DNA of 39,014 nt from a virus, in the IMG/VR virus record IMGVR_UViG_3300012988_000023, positions 1 to 39,014 of that record; one strand, written 5' to 3'. Every line of letters begins with the position of its first letter. The stretch's first letter is position 1. The translations under genes and the position numbers were made by a program. Of the stretch, positions 1 through 6,485 are shown piece after piece. The notes under the pieces were generated by a model that saw only the letters and a list, made by a program, of their open reading frames with translations, had not been told where the DNA came from and made no database searches.

Positions 1-34
1 GCGGACTTCGGCCTATCGCCCCGCCGATGCCGTG

Positions 35-235
35 ATGCGAGAGCCCGCGCCGCGAGCCTCACCCACGCCGAGAGCCCCGCAAGCGAAGCCACGCGCGCAA
101 CGCTACGATGGGACCGAAGAGTTGATCGAGGCACTGATCGAGATCGTGCCGATGCCCATCGATGCCGATACGCGCAAGGCGTGGTTTCGCTGTGCACGTG
201 AGTTATTCCGCCTTTCGGCGGGCAATAGAGAGTGA
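35..235 (+). CDS. Small protein sharing the C-terminal tail of the next regulator
   Basis: A 66-residue protein if it starts at ATG 35; GTG 32 is also possible and the frame is open to the left edge, so a truncated longer gene cannot be excluded. The first 25 residues are basic and Pro/Ala-rich. The last 40 contain an IVPMP...RKAWF...ELFRL pattern that closely matches the tail of the HTH protein at 236-790 (IAPMP...RKLWF...ELYKI). ATG 35 is preferred because, if the window is circular, the ORF from 38654 would stop at TGA 33-35 and overlap this ATG as TGATG. Function is unknown; a partner or competitor of the downstream regulator that shares its tail is my inference. Confidence 0.6.
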   Translation: MREPAPRASPTPRAPQAKPRAQRYDGTEELIEALIEIVPMPIDADTRKAWFRCARELFRLSAGNRE

Positions 236-790
236 GTGGAGACAATGGGGAAACGAGCAAAAATGGGCCGAGGGCACCACGCAACCGAGCTAGGTGCAGT
301 CATCCGCAGAACGCGAGAGGAAAAAAAGATCTCGCAAACGGCGATCGGAAACATTTTCAATCAGAAACTAGGGACGCCGAACGGCAACGCGCGCGTGAGT
401 TGCTTCGAGCTCGGCAAAGCGATCCCGACCGATGCCGAGGTGACGATCCTCGCCCAAGCGCTTGGGCTCAGCGTGATCAGCCTGCGAGAGAAGCGCGATG
501 AAGCCGCCAAGCAAGCCGAAGCCAGGAAAGCGGCGGGGCGCAAGCGCGGAGCGGAAAAGCTCAGGCTCATCCGTGCTGGCAAGCTGGCGCCCAAGACAGG
601 CAAAGCAGCGATCGCGGTAGCCCCGCCCTCGGGCAAGCGCCCGAGCAGGCAAGATCCGGCTGAGGCTCCCGCGCTCGCTGATTTCGTCGAGTTGATCGAT
701 GGCATCGCGCCGATGCCCGCGGACAAAGAAGATCGGAAACTCTGGTTCGCCGCGACCATGGAACTTTACAAGATCGGACAATCCGCATGA
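236..790 (+). CDS. XRE-like helix-turn-helix DNA-binding protein
   Basis: A 184-residue protein. Residues about 19-85 read as an XRE/Cro-type HTH domain (ELGAVIRRTREEKKISQTAIG, later VSCFELGKAIPTDAEVTILAQALGLS), followed by a basic linker (residues 85-145) and a C-terminal tail with IAPMP...RKLWF that is shared with the preceding small gene. The start is GTG 236, directly after the TGA at 233-235; ATG 245 is an alternative with GGAG just upstream. It is probably a phage transcription factor acting on DNA in the cytoplasm, perhaps on the early operon in which it lies. It is separate from the CI/Cro-like pair near 32 kb, so the phage has at least three HTH proteins. Target site unknown. Confidence 0.8.
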   Translation: METMGKRAKMGRGHHATELGAVIRRTREEKKISQTAIGNIFNQKLGTPNGNARVSCFELGKAIPTDAEVTILAQALGLSVISLREKRDEAAKQAEARKAAGRKRGAEKLRLIRAGKLAPKTGKAAIAVAPPSGKRPSRQDPAEAPALADFVELIDGIAPMPADKEDRKLWFAATMELYKIGQSA

Positions 791-1392
791 ACAAGCCGGC
801 CGAGACAGTGAGCGGCGCAACCGTTCACATGCTGCAAGAGGGGCTCGCCCGTTGCGGGCTCATCGGGCCGCCTAGCGCGTGGCCCAAGGGTCATCTTTGG
901 GTTTCGTTCGAAGATCTAGAGAAGCTGCCAGAGGTGAATTGCATCGGCTGCCTCTTGACCTTGCCGGTCGACGAGCAGCCGCAACGCACGCCCGATCGGT
1001 CATTCACCTATAGCCCACAAGAACGCGAGGTGATGCTCGCTCGAATGCACCACGCTTCGAAAGCTTTCTATCGCGCGGCAACGGCGATCGGGTGTCACCC
1101 ATTCATCGAATTCACGGGCCTACTCAACGAATATATAAAGATCTGCGAGCGGGCGCACGCGAACGGCCTCGACTTCACGGAGGCGAACATCCATAGCGGC
1201 AAGGCGATCCCGATGTTCGAGCATGAGGCCAGCTATCTGGGCGAAAAACTCGGGTGCATTTACGGCCTGTCACTGCTGGATCCTGAGAACCTATACCCAT
1301 TCTTGCGCGCGGCGGGGCTAGAGGAGACTGCGGCCGGGTTTCTCATTCACCCCGAGCCTTCTGAGCTCGAACGAAAGCGGGTCGGGCAATGA
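787..1392 (+). CDS. Hypothetical phage protein, 201 aa
   Basis: The ATG at 787 overlaps the stop of the HTH gene as ATGA, so translation is probably coupled. I do not recognise the family. The product has no TM segment or signal peptide. It contains two cysteines in CIGC (residues about 53-56) and a central helical stretch (YSPQEREVMLARMHHASKAF), which suggests a soluble, mostly helical protein. It is the largest gene of the left-hand cluster of tiny genes, a position where phages often keep host-takeover or anti-defence functions; that assignment is contextual only. Confidence 0.75.
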   Translation: MNKPAETVSGATVHMLQEGLARCGLIGPPSAWPKGHLWVSFEDLEKLPEVNCIGCLLTLPVDEQPQRTPDRSFTYSPQEREVMLARMHHASKAFYRAATAIGCHPFIEFTGLLNEYIKICERAHANGLDFTEANIHSGKAIPMFEHEASYLGEKLGCIYGLSLLDPENLYPFLRAAGLEETAAGFLIHPEPSELERKRVGQ

Positions 1393-1766
1393 TCACGGAA
1401 GAGGAACTGATCGACAAACTCCCGTTCACTGCCGAATGGACGCAGGCGCAGCGGGTGTGTTTCGTTGCAGGGATCGAGGCGCTGGACGCGGCGCCGATGG
1501 CGAGCCCTGACACGAGCGATCTAGCTGGGCTGATCATAGCCAATACTGAAGCGGGCGCGCGGGCGTGCGGATGGTTTTCGAAAGCTCGGATCGCTGAGTG
1601 TGCAGCCCCATTCGTGGAGCTCGATCCCGGCACGATTAGCGCGATCTATGCGGACAAGCCGCCCGGCACGGTCGACATCATCGGAGTGATCGATCGCTAT
1701 GAGTTTGTCTTTTGCCTCCCGATCGCGGTCGTGCGCGTGATGCCTCCGGGCAGCGAAGACAATTGA
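1389..1766 (+). CDS. Hypothetical protein, paralogue of 1973-2347
   Basis: A 125-residue protein starting at ATG 1389 with an ATGA overlap to the upstream gene. Its N-terminus (TEEELIDKLPFTAEW....R..F) aligns with that of the gene two places downstream at 1973-2347 (TEAEYVEKLPIIGEW....R..F), and both end in a hydrophobic strand region. The two are therefore diverged copies within one operon. Function unknown; no catalytic motif, TM segment or metal site was recognised. Confidence 0.75.
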   Translation: MITEEELIDKLPFTAEWTQAQRVCFVAGIEALDAAPMASPDTSDLAGLIIANTEAGARACGWFSKARIAECAAPFVELDPGTISAIYADKPPGTVDIIGVIDRYEFVFCLPIAVVRVMPPGSEDN

Positions 1767-1769
1767 GCC

Positions 1770-1973
1770 ATGCGCATCGCGAAGCCCGACGCGAGCGCCA
1801 CGGGTAGCCCGTGCCCTTATTGCTTGCGGCTCGTGATCCTCGATAACGTGAATTGCATTGTCCATCATCAGGCGCCCGTGTGTTCGCGTTGGATGGCCAA
1901 ATTGGCCGAGTTCAAATTGAAGCCACGGGTGACACTGATCGATGAGGCCGACATCCCGAAGGGGAGGCACTGA
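1770..1973 (+). CDS. Small putative zinc-binding protein (CPYC), paralogue of 3886-4089
   Basis: A 67-residue protein with a CPYC motif near residue 15 and a downstream HH..APVC..W.AK segment, which together could form a Cys/His zinc site. The same arrangement (CPYC, HERPTC..WVAK) occurs in the 67-residue product at 3886-4089, so this is a second duplicated family in the cluster. It starts at ATG 1770, three bases after the upstream stop. It may act as a small protein- or nucleic-acid-binding factor, but the only evidence is the putative metal site. Confidence 0.65.
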   Translation: MRIAKPDASATGSPCPYCLRLVILDNVNCIVHHQAPVCSRWMAKLAEFKLKPRVTLIDEADIPKGRH

Positions 1974-2347
1974 TGACGATGACGGAAGCCGAATACGTCG
2001 AAAAGCTGCCCATAATTGGCGAGTGGCCAGCCGACTACCGCGCGCGTTTCACGGTCGCGGCGAACGATCTGAACTTCAGCGAGATCCCGGTTGAGCAGGC
2101 GCGCGATCTGTCTCTGCTCGTGGGCGTGATCATGCTGGCTAAGTCAGGCGATCAGGCTCGCATCGTCCAGCGGGCAGCGGCGGTAAGGATGCTGCAAGAC
2201 GCAGGCGCGCCGCCCGAAGTCTGGATCCCGATCTCACGGCCCGGGCAACCGAACTACATCACCACGCTTTGTTTTACGCCGTTCGTTGTCGTGGCTTTCG
2301 ACATCCCGATGCTCTTGCACCGCTGCGCGGACGCGGGGCTGCAATGA
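1973..2347 (+). CDS. Hypothetical protein, paralogue of 1389-1766
   Basis: A 124-residue protein. A strong SD (GGGGAGG, 1961-1967) precedes ATG 1973, and the upstream stop overlaps it as TGATG. The N-terminal half matches the 1389-1766 product (T-E-x-E, KLP, EW, R, F spaced alike), showing an internal duplication of a gene pair: this family and the CPYC mini-protein alternate in the order A1, Z1, A2, with a second Z copy at 3886. No function can be assigned. The C-terminus (LCFTPFVVVAFDIPMLL) is hydrophobic but too short to call a membrane protein. Confidence 0.75.
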   Translation: MTMTEAEYVEKLPIIGEWPADYRARFTVAANDLNFSEIPVEQARDLSLLVGVIMLAKSGDQARIVQRAAAVRMLQDAGAPPEVWIPISRPGQPNYITTLCFTPFVVVAFDIPMLLHRCADAGLQ

Positions 2348-2883
2348 TCAGCGCGGCCGCATTGGCGTGGGGCCGAAGGGAGCGGAAGCGCTTCGAGCGC
2401 CGCGCCCGTGGGGATAATCACCATTGGTGGTACCGCGGGCAGATCGCCCTAGCGTTCTGCGAGCCCCCGAAGGCTCCGATCGACCGCACGGGATGGGGCG
2501 AGGGCCTATGGGATGGCGAACCAGACTTCGAGCGCTGGCAACACGCGGGCCTAGCGTGCGTTGCGATGCGCCAGCATGGCGGAGCGTGGTGCGGCTACGT
2601 GAATGCGCCCAAGGGGCATCCGTGGCGCGCCGTTGGCTTTGGCGATATCGACGTCCACGTGCATGGAGGGCTAACCTACTCGCAGCAAGTCGGGGCCGAT
2701 CACTGGCTCGGCTTCGATTGCAATCATGCGTGGGATCTCGCGCCCGGGCGCGTCGCTCTATTGAAAGCGCTCGGGCCCATGATGCGAGGGCTACCGCCCG
2801 CGACGTATCGCGATCTGACCTATGTGCGGGCGAACGTGGAGGCGCTTGCAGAGCAGGCGGCTAGCGCGTGGCAAGTGGACTAA
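2344..2883 (+). CDS. Conserved phage/prophage hypothetical protein
   Basis: Read from ATG 2344 (ATGA overlap with the previous stop) the product has 179 residues; the frame is open further upstream to 2269 but that part lies inside the previous gene. The core GGAWCGYVNAPKGHPW, DIDVHVHGGLTYS, HWLGFDCNHAWDLAPG resembles a family I recall from many actinophages and prophages (CGYVG.P.GHP, DVHGGLT, W.GFDCAHAGD..P). The conserved His, Asp and Cys residues could be catalytic or metal-binding, but the family has no established function that I know of. Cytoplasmic, no TM segment. Confidence 0.8.
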   Translation: MISAAALAWGRRERKRFERRARGDNHHWWYRGQIALAFCEPPKAPIDRTGWGEGLWDGEPDFERWQHAGLACVAMRQHGGAWCGYVNAPKGHPWRAVGFGDIDVHVHGGLTYSQQVGADHWLGFDCNHAWDLAPGRVALLKALGPMMRGLPPATYRDLTYVRANVEALAEQAASAWQVD

Positions 2884-3182
2884 CGCGCGTTCGCTTGGCT
2901 GCTCTCGCAGCGCTCGGGGTGCAAGCGGTGGCCATATTCAAGGGGCCGCCCTGGCTCTGCACCACGATCCTAGCTGGGCAATTGATCTTTCTCGGCTACT
3001 CGCTCGGGCAGTGGCGAGCAGCAAAGCAGCGGCTAGCCGATCTCGAACGGTACCGCGAAAACGCTGAGCAGATGGACGCGATCATGGGCAAGCTAATAAC
3101 CCTCATGCGTGACGCGGGATGGGACATCCCACCATGGCCGGGCGCGCCGATGAGCGAACAAGAAAAAGCGGGGCTCAATTGA
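2868..3182 (+). CDS. Small membrane protein with two predicted TM helices
   Basis: The ORF of 104 residues begins at GTG 2868, overlapping the previous gene by 16 bases. Residues about 8-24 (RLAALAALGVQAVAIF) and 29-47 (WLCTTILAGQLIFLGYSLG) are hydrophobic, followed by a charged helical segment (AAKQRLADLERYRENAEQMDAIMGK) likely to form a cytoplasmic coiled coil. The layout of two TM helices and a charged tail is holin-like, but the gene lies far from the transglycosylase gene at 32 kb. It could instead be an inner-membrane early protein, such as a superinfection-exclusion factor. No family recognised. Confidence 0.65.
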   Translation: MASGLTRVRLAALAALGVQAVAIFKGPPWLCTTILAGQLIFLGYSLGQWRAAKQRLADLERYRENAEQMDAIMGKLITLMRDAGWDIPPWPGAPMSEQEKAGLN

Positions 3183-3427
3183 GCAAAGCCGAACGCGACC
3201 ATTTCAAGATCTTCACGGTGTTCGAAAACCCCTCGGATTACCCGGGAAAATTCGTGATCCGTGAGTCACGCATCACGACCGCGGGGGCACTGCTCGCCCC
3301 GATGCCGCTCGCGATCTGCGACACACTCGAACAGGCGCGAGCCTCGATCGCTGAGCATCACCCGGGGCTGATACGCATGCACCGGATGCCCGGCGATGAC
3401 CCCGTGATCGTGGAGGTCTGGCTATGA
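3179..3427 (+). CDS. Small conserved hypothetical phage protein, 82 aa
   Basis: I place the start at TTG 3179, which overlaps the upstream stop as TTGA, the same junction style as at 4086; the longer in-frame ORF to 3119 would overlap the previous gene by 64 bases. The product contains FTVFENPSDYPGKFVIRE near its N-terminus, a pattern I associate with widespread small phage proteins of unknown function. The C-terminus ends VIVEVWL and overlaps the next ATG (ATGA at 3424). Soluble, no metal site. Confidence 0.7.
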   Translation: MSKAERDHFKIFTVFENPSDYPGKFVIRESRITTAGALLAPMPLAICDTLEQARASIAEHHPGLIRMHRMPGDDPVIVEVWL

Positions 3428-3663
3428 TTTACACCAAAGCGACCGAAGGCAAATACGATGCGGAAGCGAGCGCGGCGCTAGAGCTCGTGGGAGCCGAAGC
3501 CGTGCTCTTAGTGGTTAAGGGCGGCGATAAAGGCGATGGGTTCTCGATCGCGGTCGATGCGCAAAGGGTATCGCCCCACGCCATCTTGCGCGACATCCCG
3601 CGCGTTCTCCGAAGCGTGGCGGACTCGATCGAAGAGCAAGAGCGCGAAAGACCCATCCAATGA
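3424..3663 (+). CDS. Small conserved hypothetical protein
   Basis: Seventy-nine residues, start ATG 3424 overlapping the previous stop. The central AVLLVVKGGDKGDGFSIAVDA is a glycine-rich strand-turn-strand segment seen in other small phage proteins of unknown role, followed by an amphipathic helix (RDIPRVLRSVADSIEEQE). The stop overlaps the next ATG by ATGA. Function unknown. Confidence 0.7.
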   Translation: MIYTKATEGKYDAEASAALELVGAEAVLLVVKGGDKGDGFSIAVDAQRVSPHAILRDIPRVLRSVADSIEEQERERPIQ

Positions 3664-3896
3664 TCAAAGCAGGGGCGAAACTAGAGAATGGGCGTCAGCT
3701 ACTCGTGATCGGGCTGAGCCGTCGCAACACCGAGCTACTACTAGAGGGCAAGCCGATCCGAATCGATCCAGCTGACACGAGGCTCGACGGCCCGATCATC
3801 GTGATCATGGGCGGAGAGAATGAGCAAGCGATCCTCGATCAGCTAGGGCAAACAGTGCCGAGCGCGGCATGGGAAAGCGATCCCGATGTTAGTTAG
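3660..3896 (+). CDS. Small conserved hypothetical protein
   Basis: Seventy-eight residues from ATG 3660 (ATGA overlap). The sequence has the character of a small alpha/beta protein: GRQLLVIGLSRRNTELLLEGKPIRI, then a PIIVIMGGENEQAILDQLGQ strand-helix. Similar short proteins occur in early regions of other tailed phages. No catalytic residues are evident. It overlaps the next gene by 11 bases. Confidence 0.7.
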   Translation: MIKAGAKLENGRQLLVIGLSRRNTELLLEGKPIRIDPADTRLDGPIIVIMGGENEQAILDQLGQTVPSAAWESDPDVS

Positions 3897-4089
3897 CAAC
3901 ATGCGCATGGGCAAATGCCCCTACTGCCAAGCGACGATCGCGAGCGACGATCGGGGCCTCTACCACGAGCGCCCGACTTGCGATGAGTGGGTCGCGAAGA
4001 TGGCCACGCTACCAGTTACACCCGCGGGGGTTGTTAATGCGTTCGTCGTCCACGTGGACAATACAGAGCCCGATCCCGAGGCCAATTGA
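3886..4089 (+). CDS. Small putative zinc-binding protein (CPYC), second copy
   Basis: A 67-residue paralogue of the product at 1770-1973: both carry CPYC near the N-terminus, then a His followed by P-x-C-x-x-W and an A-K motif. ATG 3886 overlaps the preceding gene by 11 bases; ATG 3901 is an alternative. Both copies probably fold around one zinc ion. The C-terminal third (TPAGVVNAFVVHVDNTEPDPE) differs between copies, so they may have diverged in partner specificity. Function unknown. Confidence 0.65.
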   Translation: MLVSNMRMGKCPYCQATIASDDRGLYHERPTCDEWVAKMATLPVTPAGVVNAFVVHVDNTEPDPEAN

Positions 4090-4343
4090 TCACGCCGCGC
4101 TGCAAGGCCCTGCTAGCAGTGCACTACAGCAAGCAGATCCGGGCCGGCATGCGTTGCCCTAACGACGCACTGCCCGGCAAGGACGGGCTCTGCTGGGTTC
4201 ACAGGCAAGCAGCGCTAAGCGGCTTCGGCGTGCGGCGCCATCCGCTCAAAGACCCCAAAGCAGTTTTCACCCCTCCGAAGGCCCATGATGTTTCGACGCA
4301 AGCGCAACCGGTACCCCTGGATCCTCATGCGCGGCGTGGGTGA
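4086..4343 (+). CDS. Small Cys-containing hypothetical protein
   Basis: Eighty-five residues from TTG 4086, overlapping the upstream stop as TTGA. A C...C...C-W-V-H pattern (PRCKALLAVHY, MRCPNDALPGKDGLCWVHRQA) resembles the short Cys/His motif of phage mini-proteins that bind one metal ion. The last 20 codons overlap the next gene in another frame. Function unknown; coding status rests on the stop-start junction and the Cys/His pattern. Confidence 0.6.
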   Translation: MITPRCKALLAVHYSKQIRAGMRCPNDALPGKDGLCWVHRQAALSGFGVRRHPLKDPKAVFTPPKAHDVSTQAQPVPLDPHARRG

Positions 4344-4467
4344 GCTCGTTTGCGAGCGTTGCGGGCTCAGCTATCAGCCGAATCTGCCCGCCCCGATCAA
4401 TGTGTATCTGGCGATCGTGAAAGCGTTCGCTGAGGACCATCGCAAGTGCGAAGCCAAGAGCCCCTGA
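4285..4467 (+). CDS. Small C2HC-type zinc-finger-like protein
   Basis: Sixty residues from ATG 4285 (ATG 4288 is equally possible), overlapping the previous gene by 59 bases. It contains ELVCERCGLSYQPNLPAP and a C-terminal EDHRKC, giving C-x2-C...H-x3-C spacing suitable for one zinc ion. The basic N-terminus (MMFRRKRNRYPW) suggests nucleic-acid contact. Function unknown. Confidence 0.65.
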   Translation: MMFRRKRNRYPWILMRGVGELVCERCGLSYQPNLPAPINVYLAIVKAFAEDHRKCEAKSP

Positions 4468-4859
4468 TCGTCATCGTGTGCGGCTCGCGATCATGGGCCG
4501 ATCGTGACGTAGTGTTTAGCGATCTGGACTCGCTCTTAGCCGATCACACGGAGATCCAGATCGTGCACGGCGCGTGCCCTAAGGGGGCCGATTGGTTCGC
4601 TCATCAATGGTTTCAAATGCGCCTTTCAAGCTACGCGCTCCGGCTCTCCGAGCTCCGTTTCCCTGCCAATTGGGAGAAACACGGCAAGGCAGCAGGCTTC
4701 CGCCGCAATGTGGACATGGCTCATCAGAGCGGCGCCCATCATTGCCTCGCCTATTGGGATGGCGTGAGCCCCGGCACAATGCACATGATTGGGTGCTGCG
4801 CGAAGCACGGGATCGACGTCACGATCACGGCTCCCAAGCGGGGCAAGGGGCGACCATGA
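4446..4859 (+). CDS. SLOG-fold (DUF2493/YspA-type) protein
   Basis: A 137-residue protein with the features of the small Rossmann-like SLOG family: VIVCGSRSWADRD at the N-terminus, VHGACPKGADWFAHQW in the middle, then FPANWEKHGKAAGFRRNVDM and LAYWDGVSPGTMHMI. The GSRSW and HGACPKGAD motifs form the presumed nucleotide-binding pocket. Members are common in phages and are thought to bind nucleotide-derived ligands; a role in sensing or depleting a host signal is plausible but unproven. The start is GTG 4446, overlapping the previous gene; CTG/GTG codons further in are weaker options. The stop overlaps the next ATG as ATGA. Confidence 0.85.
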   Translation: MRSQEPLIVIVCGSRSWADRDVVFSDLDSLLADHTEIQIVHGACPKGADWFAHQWFQMRLSSYALRLSELRFPANWEKHGKAAGFRRNVDMAHQSGAHHCLAYWDGVSPGTMHMIGCCAKHGIDVTITAPKRGKGRP

Positions 4860-5059
4860 AAACGATCGTTCGGAACGCGCTCAAGTGCGCCCGGTGCTTC
4901 GATGTGATCGAGAGCGTGCGCCGCCACGACTTTCGATGGTGCAAGTGTGGCGCGGTGTTCGTCGATGGTGGCAAGGACTACATACGCCGCGGGGGAGACT
5001 TCGAGGCCATGATCTCGCTAGACGAATTCGCGGGCAGCGACGAAACGCCGATCGAATGA
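4856..5059 (+). CDS. DUF7695-like zinc-ribbon phage protein
   Basis: Sixty-seven residues from ATG 4856 (ATGA overlap with the SLOG gene). The pattern RNALKCARCFDVIES, RHDFRWCKCGAVFVDGG, DYIRRGG matches a very widespread phage mini-protein with two CxxC/CxC knuckles and a conserved VDGG-x-DY-x-RR segment. It should bind one zinc ion. The family is common in phages of unrelated hosts, which suggests a general role, but none is established. Confidence 0.8.
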   Translation: MKTIVRNALKCARCFDVIESVRRHDFRWCKCGAVFVDGGKDYIRRGGDFEAMISLDEFAGSDETPIE

Positions 5060-5184
5060 TCCAGCTTTTCCGCCGGCTCGATCAATTGCTAGCTAACAGT
5101 GTGCCCGTGCTCGCTCTCACGCTGGCGATCGTGCAGGCGATCCGGCTTTGGGAGCTTTGGCGAGCGGGCAAGCGGCCCCGATAG
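5056..5184 (+). CDS. 42-aa single-pass membrane peptide
   Basis: A short gene of 42 residues: ATG 5056 overlaps the previous stop as ATGA and TAG ends at 5184. Residues about 14-33 (NSVPVLALTLAIVQAIRLWE) form one TM helix, flanked by a basic C-terminus (WRAGKRPR) that would stay in the cytoplasm. It is the last gene of the left operon. The size and topology fit a small inner-membrane phage peptide; no family was recognised. Confidence 0.6.
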   Translation: MIQLFRRLDQLLANSVPVLALTLAIVQAIRLWELWRAGKRPR

Positions 5185-5230
5185 GCGCGGTCAAGCTCCC
5201 ATCAGGGCCGGCTCCGATGTAGCCGATTAG

Positions 5231-5617
5231 CTATCGCCGTTCAACGCGCACGCGCCAGCGTTCGAGCCTCGGCAGCACCTCACCAAAGATCGAGGCCGTG
5301 CCGAGCGCTAGAGCCCCTTGCCGCTCGCTCAGCGGTAGGCGCGGGCTCCCGAGCCATATCACCCGCTCGAAGGGTGGGCGCTTGTGAGGGTTCAAGCGAA
5401 ACCACTTCCGGAGCGCTCGCACGGCTGCAACGCCTTCGATGACCCAAGGGCCGGGCGCGTCCAGCCATAGGGCCGCTTGATCGCTTGCTGTGTGCCACCC
5501 CTCGCGGATGAGCGCATCGGTTGAGCGGGGGCTAACGCCGGTCGGGCACATACGAGCGGCCAGCGTCGTTTTCCCGGCCCGAGGTACGCCCAGAATCAAC
5601 ACGCGCTCGCTTGCCAT
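5231..5617 (-). CDS. P-loop nucleotide-binding protein (kinase-like)
   Basis: Minus-strand protein of 128 residues from ATG 5617; an upstream TTG at 5653 would add 12 residues. Residues 10-18 (GVPRAGKTT) are a Walker A loop right after the first strand (RVLILGVP), the N-terminal layout of adenylate-kinase-like and DNA-topology-modulator-like P-loop proteins. Later segments WVIEGVAAVRALRKW and ERVIWLGSPRLPLSERQ fit the family, where an Arg-rich lid follows. It probably phosphorylates or hydrolyses a small substrate in the cytoplasm. Two copies of the 13-mer GTGAGGGCCGCCA (5640-5652, 5676-5688) lie just upstream and may be regulatory. Confidence 0.75.
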   Translation of the reverse strand: MASERVLILGVPRAGKTTLAARMCPTGVSPRSTDALIREGWHTASDQAALWLDAPGPWVIEGVAAVRALRKWFRLNPHKRPPFERVIWLGSPRLPLSERQGALALGTASIFGEVLPRLERWRVRVERR

Positions 5618-5639
5618 GCTCCGGAGCCTATTGGCTCTC

Positions 5640-5688
5640 GTGAGGGCCGCCAAGGGGCGCTAGGGCGCTGAAATGGTGAGGGCCGCCA
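5640..5688. repeat. 13-bp direct repeat, 36-bp period
   Basis: GTGAGGGCCGCCA occurs at 5640-5652 and again at 5676-5688, immediately upstream of the minus-strand P-loop gene. A tandem pair at a gene start could be an operator; this is inference from position only. Confidence 0.5.
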
Positions 5689-6008
5689 CTCCTTTCGGAG
5701 AAACGGCCCATGGAGGCCGGAACGCTCTTACGGGAGCGCAAGCGGCCGAGGCGGAAGCTAGCTCCACTTGGCGCGAGCCGGCAAATGGAAATAAACGAGG
5801 CCCAATGGTTCCCGGCTAGACAGGGGGCGTACAAAATTGGGTGCCTAATTTGTACGCTTGCGGCCATCGGGCCAAATAGAGCGGGTAAAGGGCACACGAT
5901 CGAATTGGTCCGATCAAATAGAACTACCTGCACGCTATTTGATCCAGCCGAAAACCTGCACCGGCCTGCGGTTCAAATACGCGGGGTAAAGGGTCAAGCG
6001 GGATCGCA

Positions 6009-6034
6009 GTGAAGAAAGGGCGGGGTTTCTTCAC
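6009..6034. repeat. 9-bp perfect hairpin
   Basis: GTGAAGAAA and TTTCTTCAC are separated by an 8-base G-rich loop. It abuts the next, larger inverted repeat (6035-6073). On the minus strand the pair lies just downstream of the 6072-6427 genes, which fits a transcript end or RNA-stability role. Confidence 0.6.
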
Positions 6035-6073
6035 GACACGAAACCAGGGCCAGAACGGCGGGGGTTTCGTGTC
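6035..6073. repeat. 11-bp perfect hairpin
   Basis: GACACGAAACC (6035-6045) and GGTTTCGTGTC (6063-6073) are perfect complements with a 17-base spacer. The arm ends on the stop codon of the 22-residue minus-strand ORF (TCA at 6072-6074), so the hairpin is positioned like a terminator for that transcript, although no T-run follows. Confidence 0.6.
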
Positions 6074-6140
6074 AGCAGTGCGCGCGCAAGAACAGACACG
6101 CGCCCAGGAACAAGCCCCAATAGAGGATGCTGCCTTTCAT
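6072..6140 (-). CDS. 22-aa single-TM peptide
   Basis: On the minus strand ATG at 6140-6138 overlaps the stop of the secreted-protein gene as ATGA and encodes 22 residues (MKGSILYWGLFLGACLFLRAHC). It is almost entirely one hydrophobic helix with a basic end. The stop-start overlap is the reason to believe it; length alone would not support a call. It may be a membrane partner of the upstream secreted protein, for example in lysis. Confidence 0.4.
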   Translation of the reverse strand: MKGSILYWGLFLGACLFLRAHC

Positions 6141-6427
6141 CGTGCACCGTTGTCGCAAACCACGGAGTATTCGCCGGCCTCGTGCAGGCGGAGGCATGTG
6201 GCCGCAAGTGCGCGCTTTTCGACGTCCAGGGCCCATCGCACGCGGGCTAGGTCGGCTCGGGCCTCGGCCAATTGGGTGTCACACGTCACAGGTGTCACAG
6301 GTGGATTCGGGGGAGCCGGCTTCGCAGCGTGCACGGTCGCGGCCAACGCGGGAGGCGAGCCGAACGCCACGATGGCGAGCACGAGGGTCGAGAGAGCGAA
6401 CAGAGCGGCCATGATGCGAGTGAGCAT
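6137..6427 (-). CDS. Secreted/periplasmic coiled-coil protein with signal peptide
   Basis: Read from ATG 6427, the product is 96 residues; the frame is open upstream to 6607 but that extension lacks protein character. Residues 1-30 form a signal peptide (MLTRIMAALFALSTLVLAIVAF, then PPALAAT with an ALA cleavage site). A Pro-rich linker and a charged helix follow (TQLAEARADLARVRWALDVEKRALAATC), with a few cysteines. A short secreted coiled-coil protein near small membrane peptides could be a spanin-like or lysis accessory protein, or a lysogenic conversion factor; I cannot decide between these. It overlaps the following TM peptide by ATGA. Confidence 0.6.
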   Translation of the reverse strand: MLTRIMAALFALSTLVLAIVAFGSPPALAATVHAAKPAPPNPPVTPVTCDTQLAEARADLARVRWALDVEKRALAATCLRLHEAGEYSVVCDNGAR

Positions 6428-6485
6428 TGCCAATCGACTACGGCAGAGCCGGCCAGCTCCTAAAGCCCCATGCTGAGAATCACTC

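Larger units (their letters stand above)
5618..6071. other. Non-coding structured region with stacked inverted repeats
   Basis: About 450 bases without a convincing gene. It holds four perfect inverted repeats: GCGTACAAA (5827-5835/5849-5857), GATCAAATAG (5912-5921/5935-5944), GTGAAGAAA (6009-6017/6026-6034), and GACACGAAACC (6035-6045/6063-6073). There is also an imperfect 20-base direct repeat CAAATA....GGGTAAAGGG (5873-5892 and 5974-5993; 16 of 20 identical). The last two hairpins lie head to tail directly after the minus-strand gene end at 6072, so they may stop or process that transcript, but neither has a T-tract. Other possibilities are operators, a structured RNA or an origin. Confidence 0.55.

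Noticed and set aside
5969-5987. tRNA T-arm-like sequence GGTTCAAATA
   Set aside because: The invariant C after the loop is missing and no acceptor, D or anticodon stem fits upstream.
5710-6012. 100-codon plus-strand ORF followed by GTGA overlap to another ORF (6009-6476)
   Set aside because: Composition is not protein-like, the ORFs run through several perfect inverted repeats, and the second is antisense to the signal-peptide gene.
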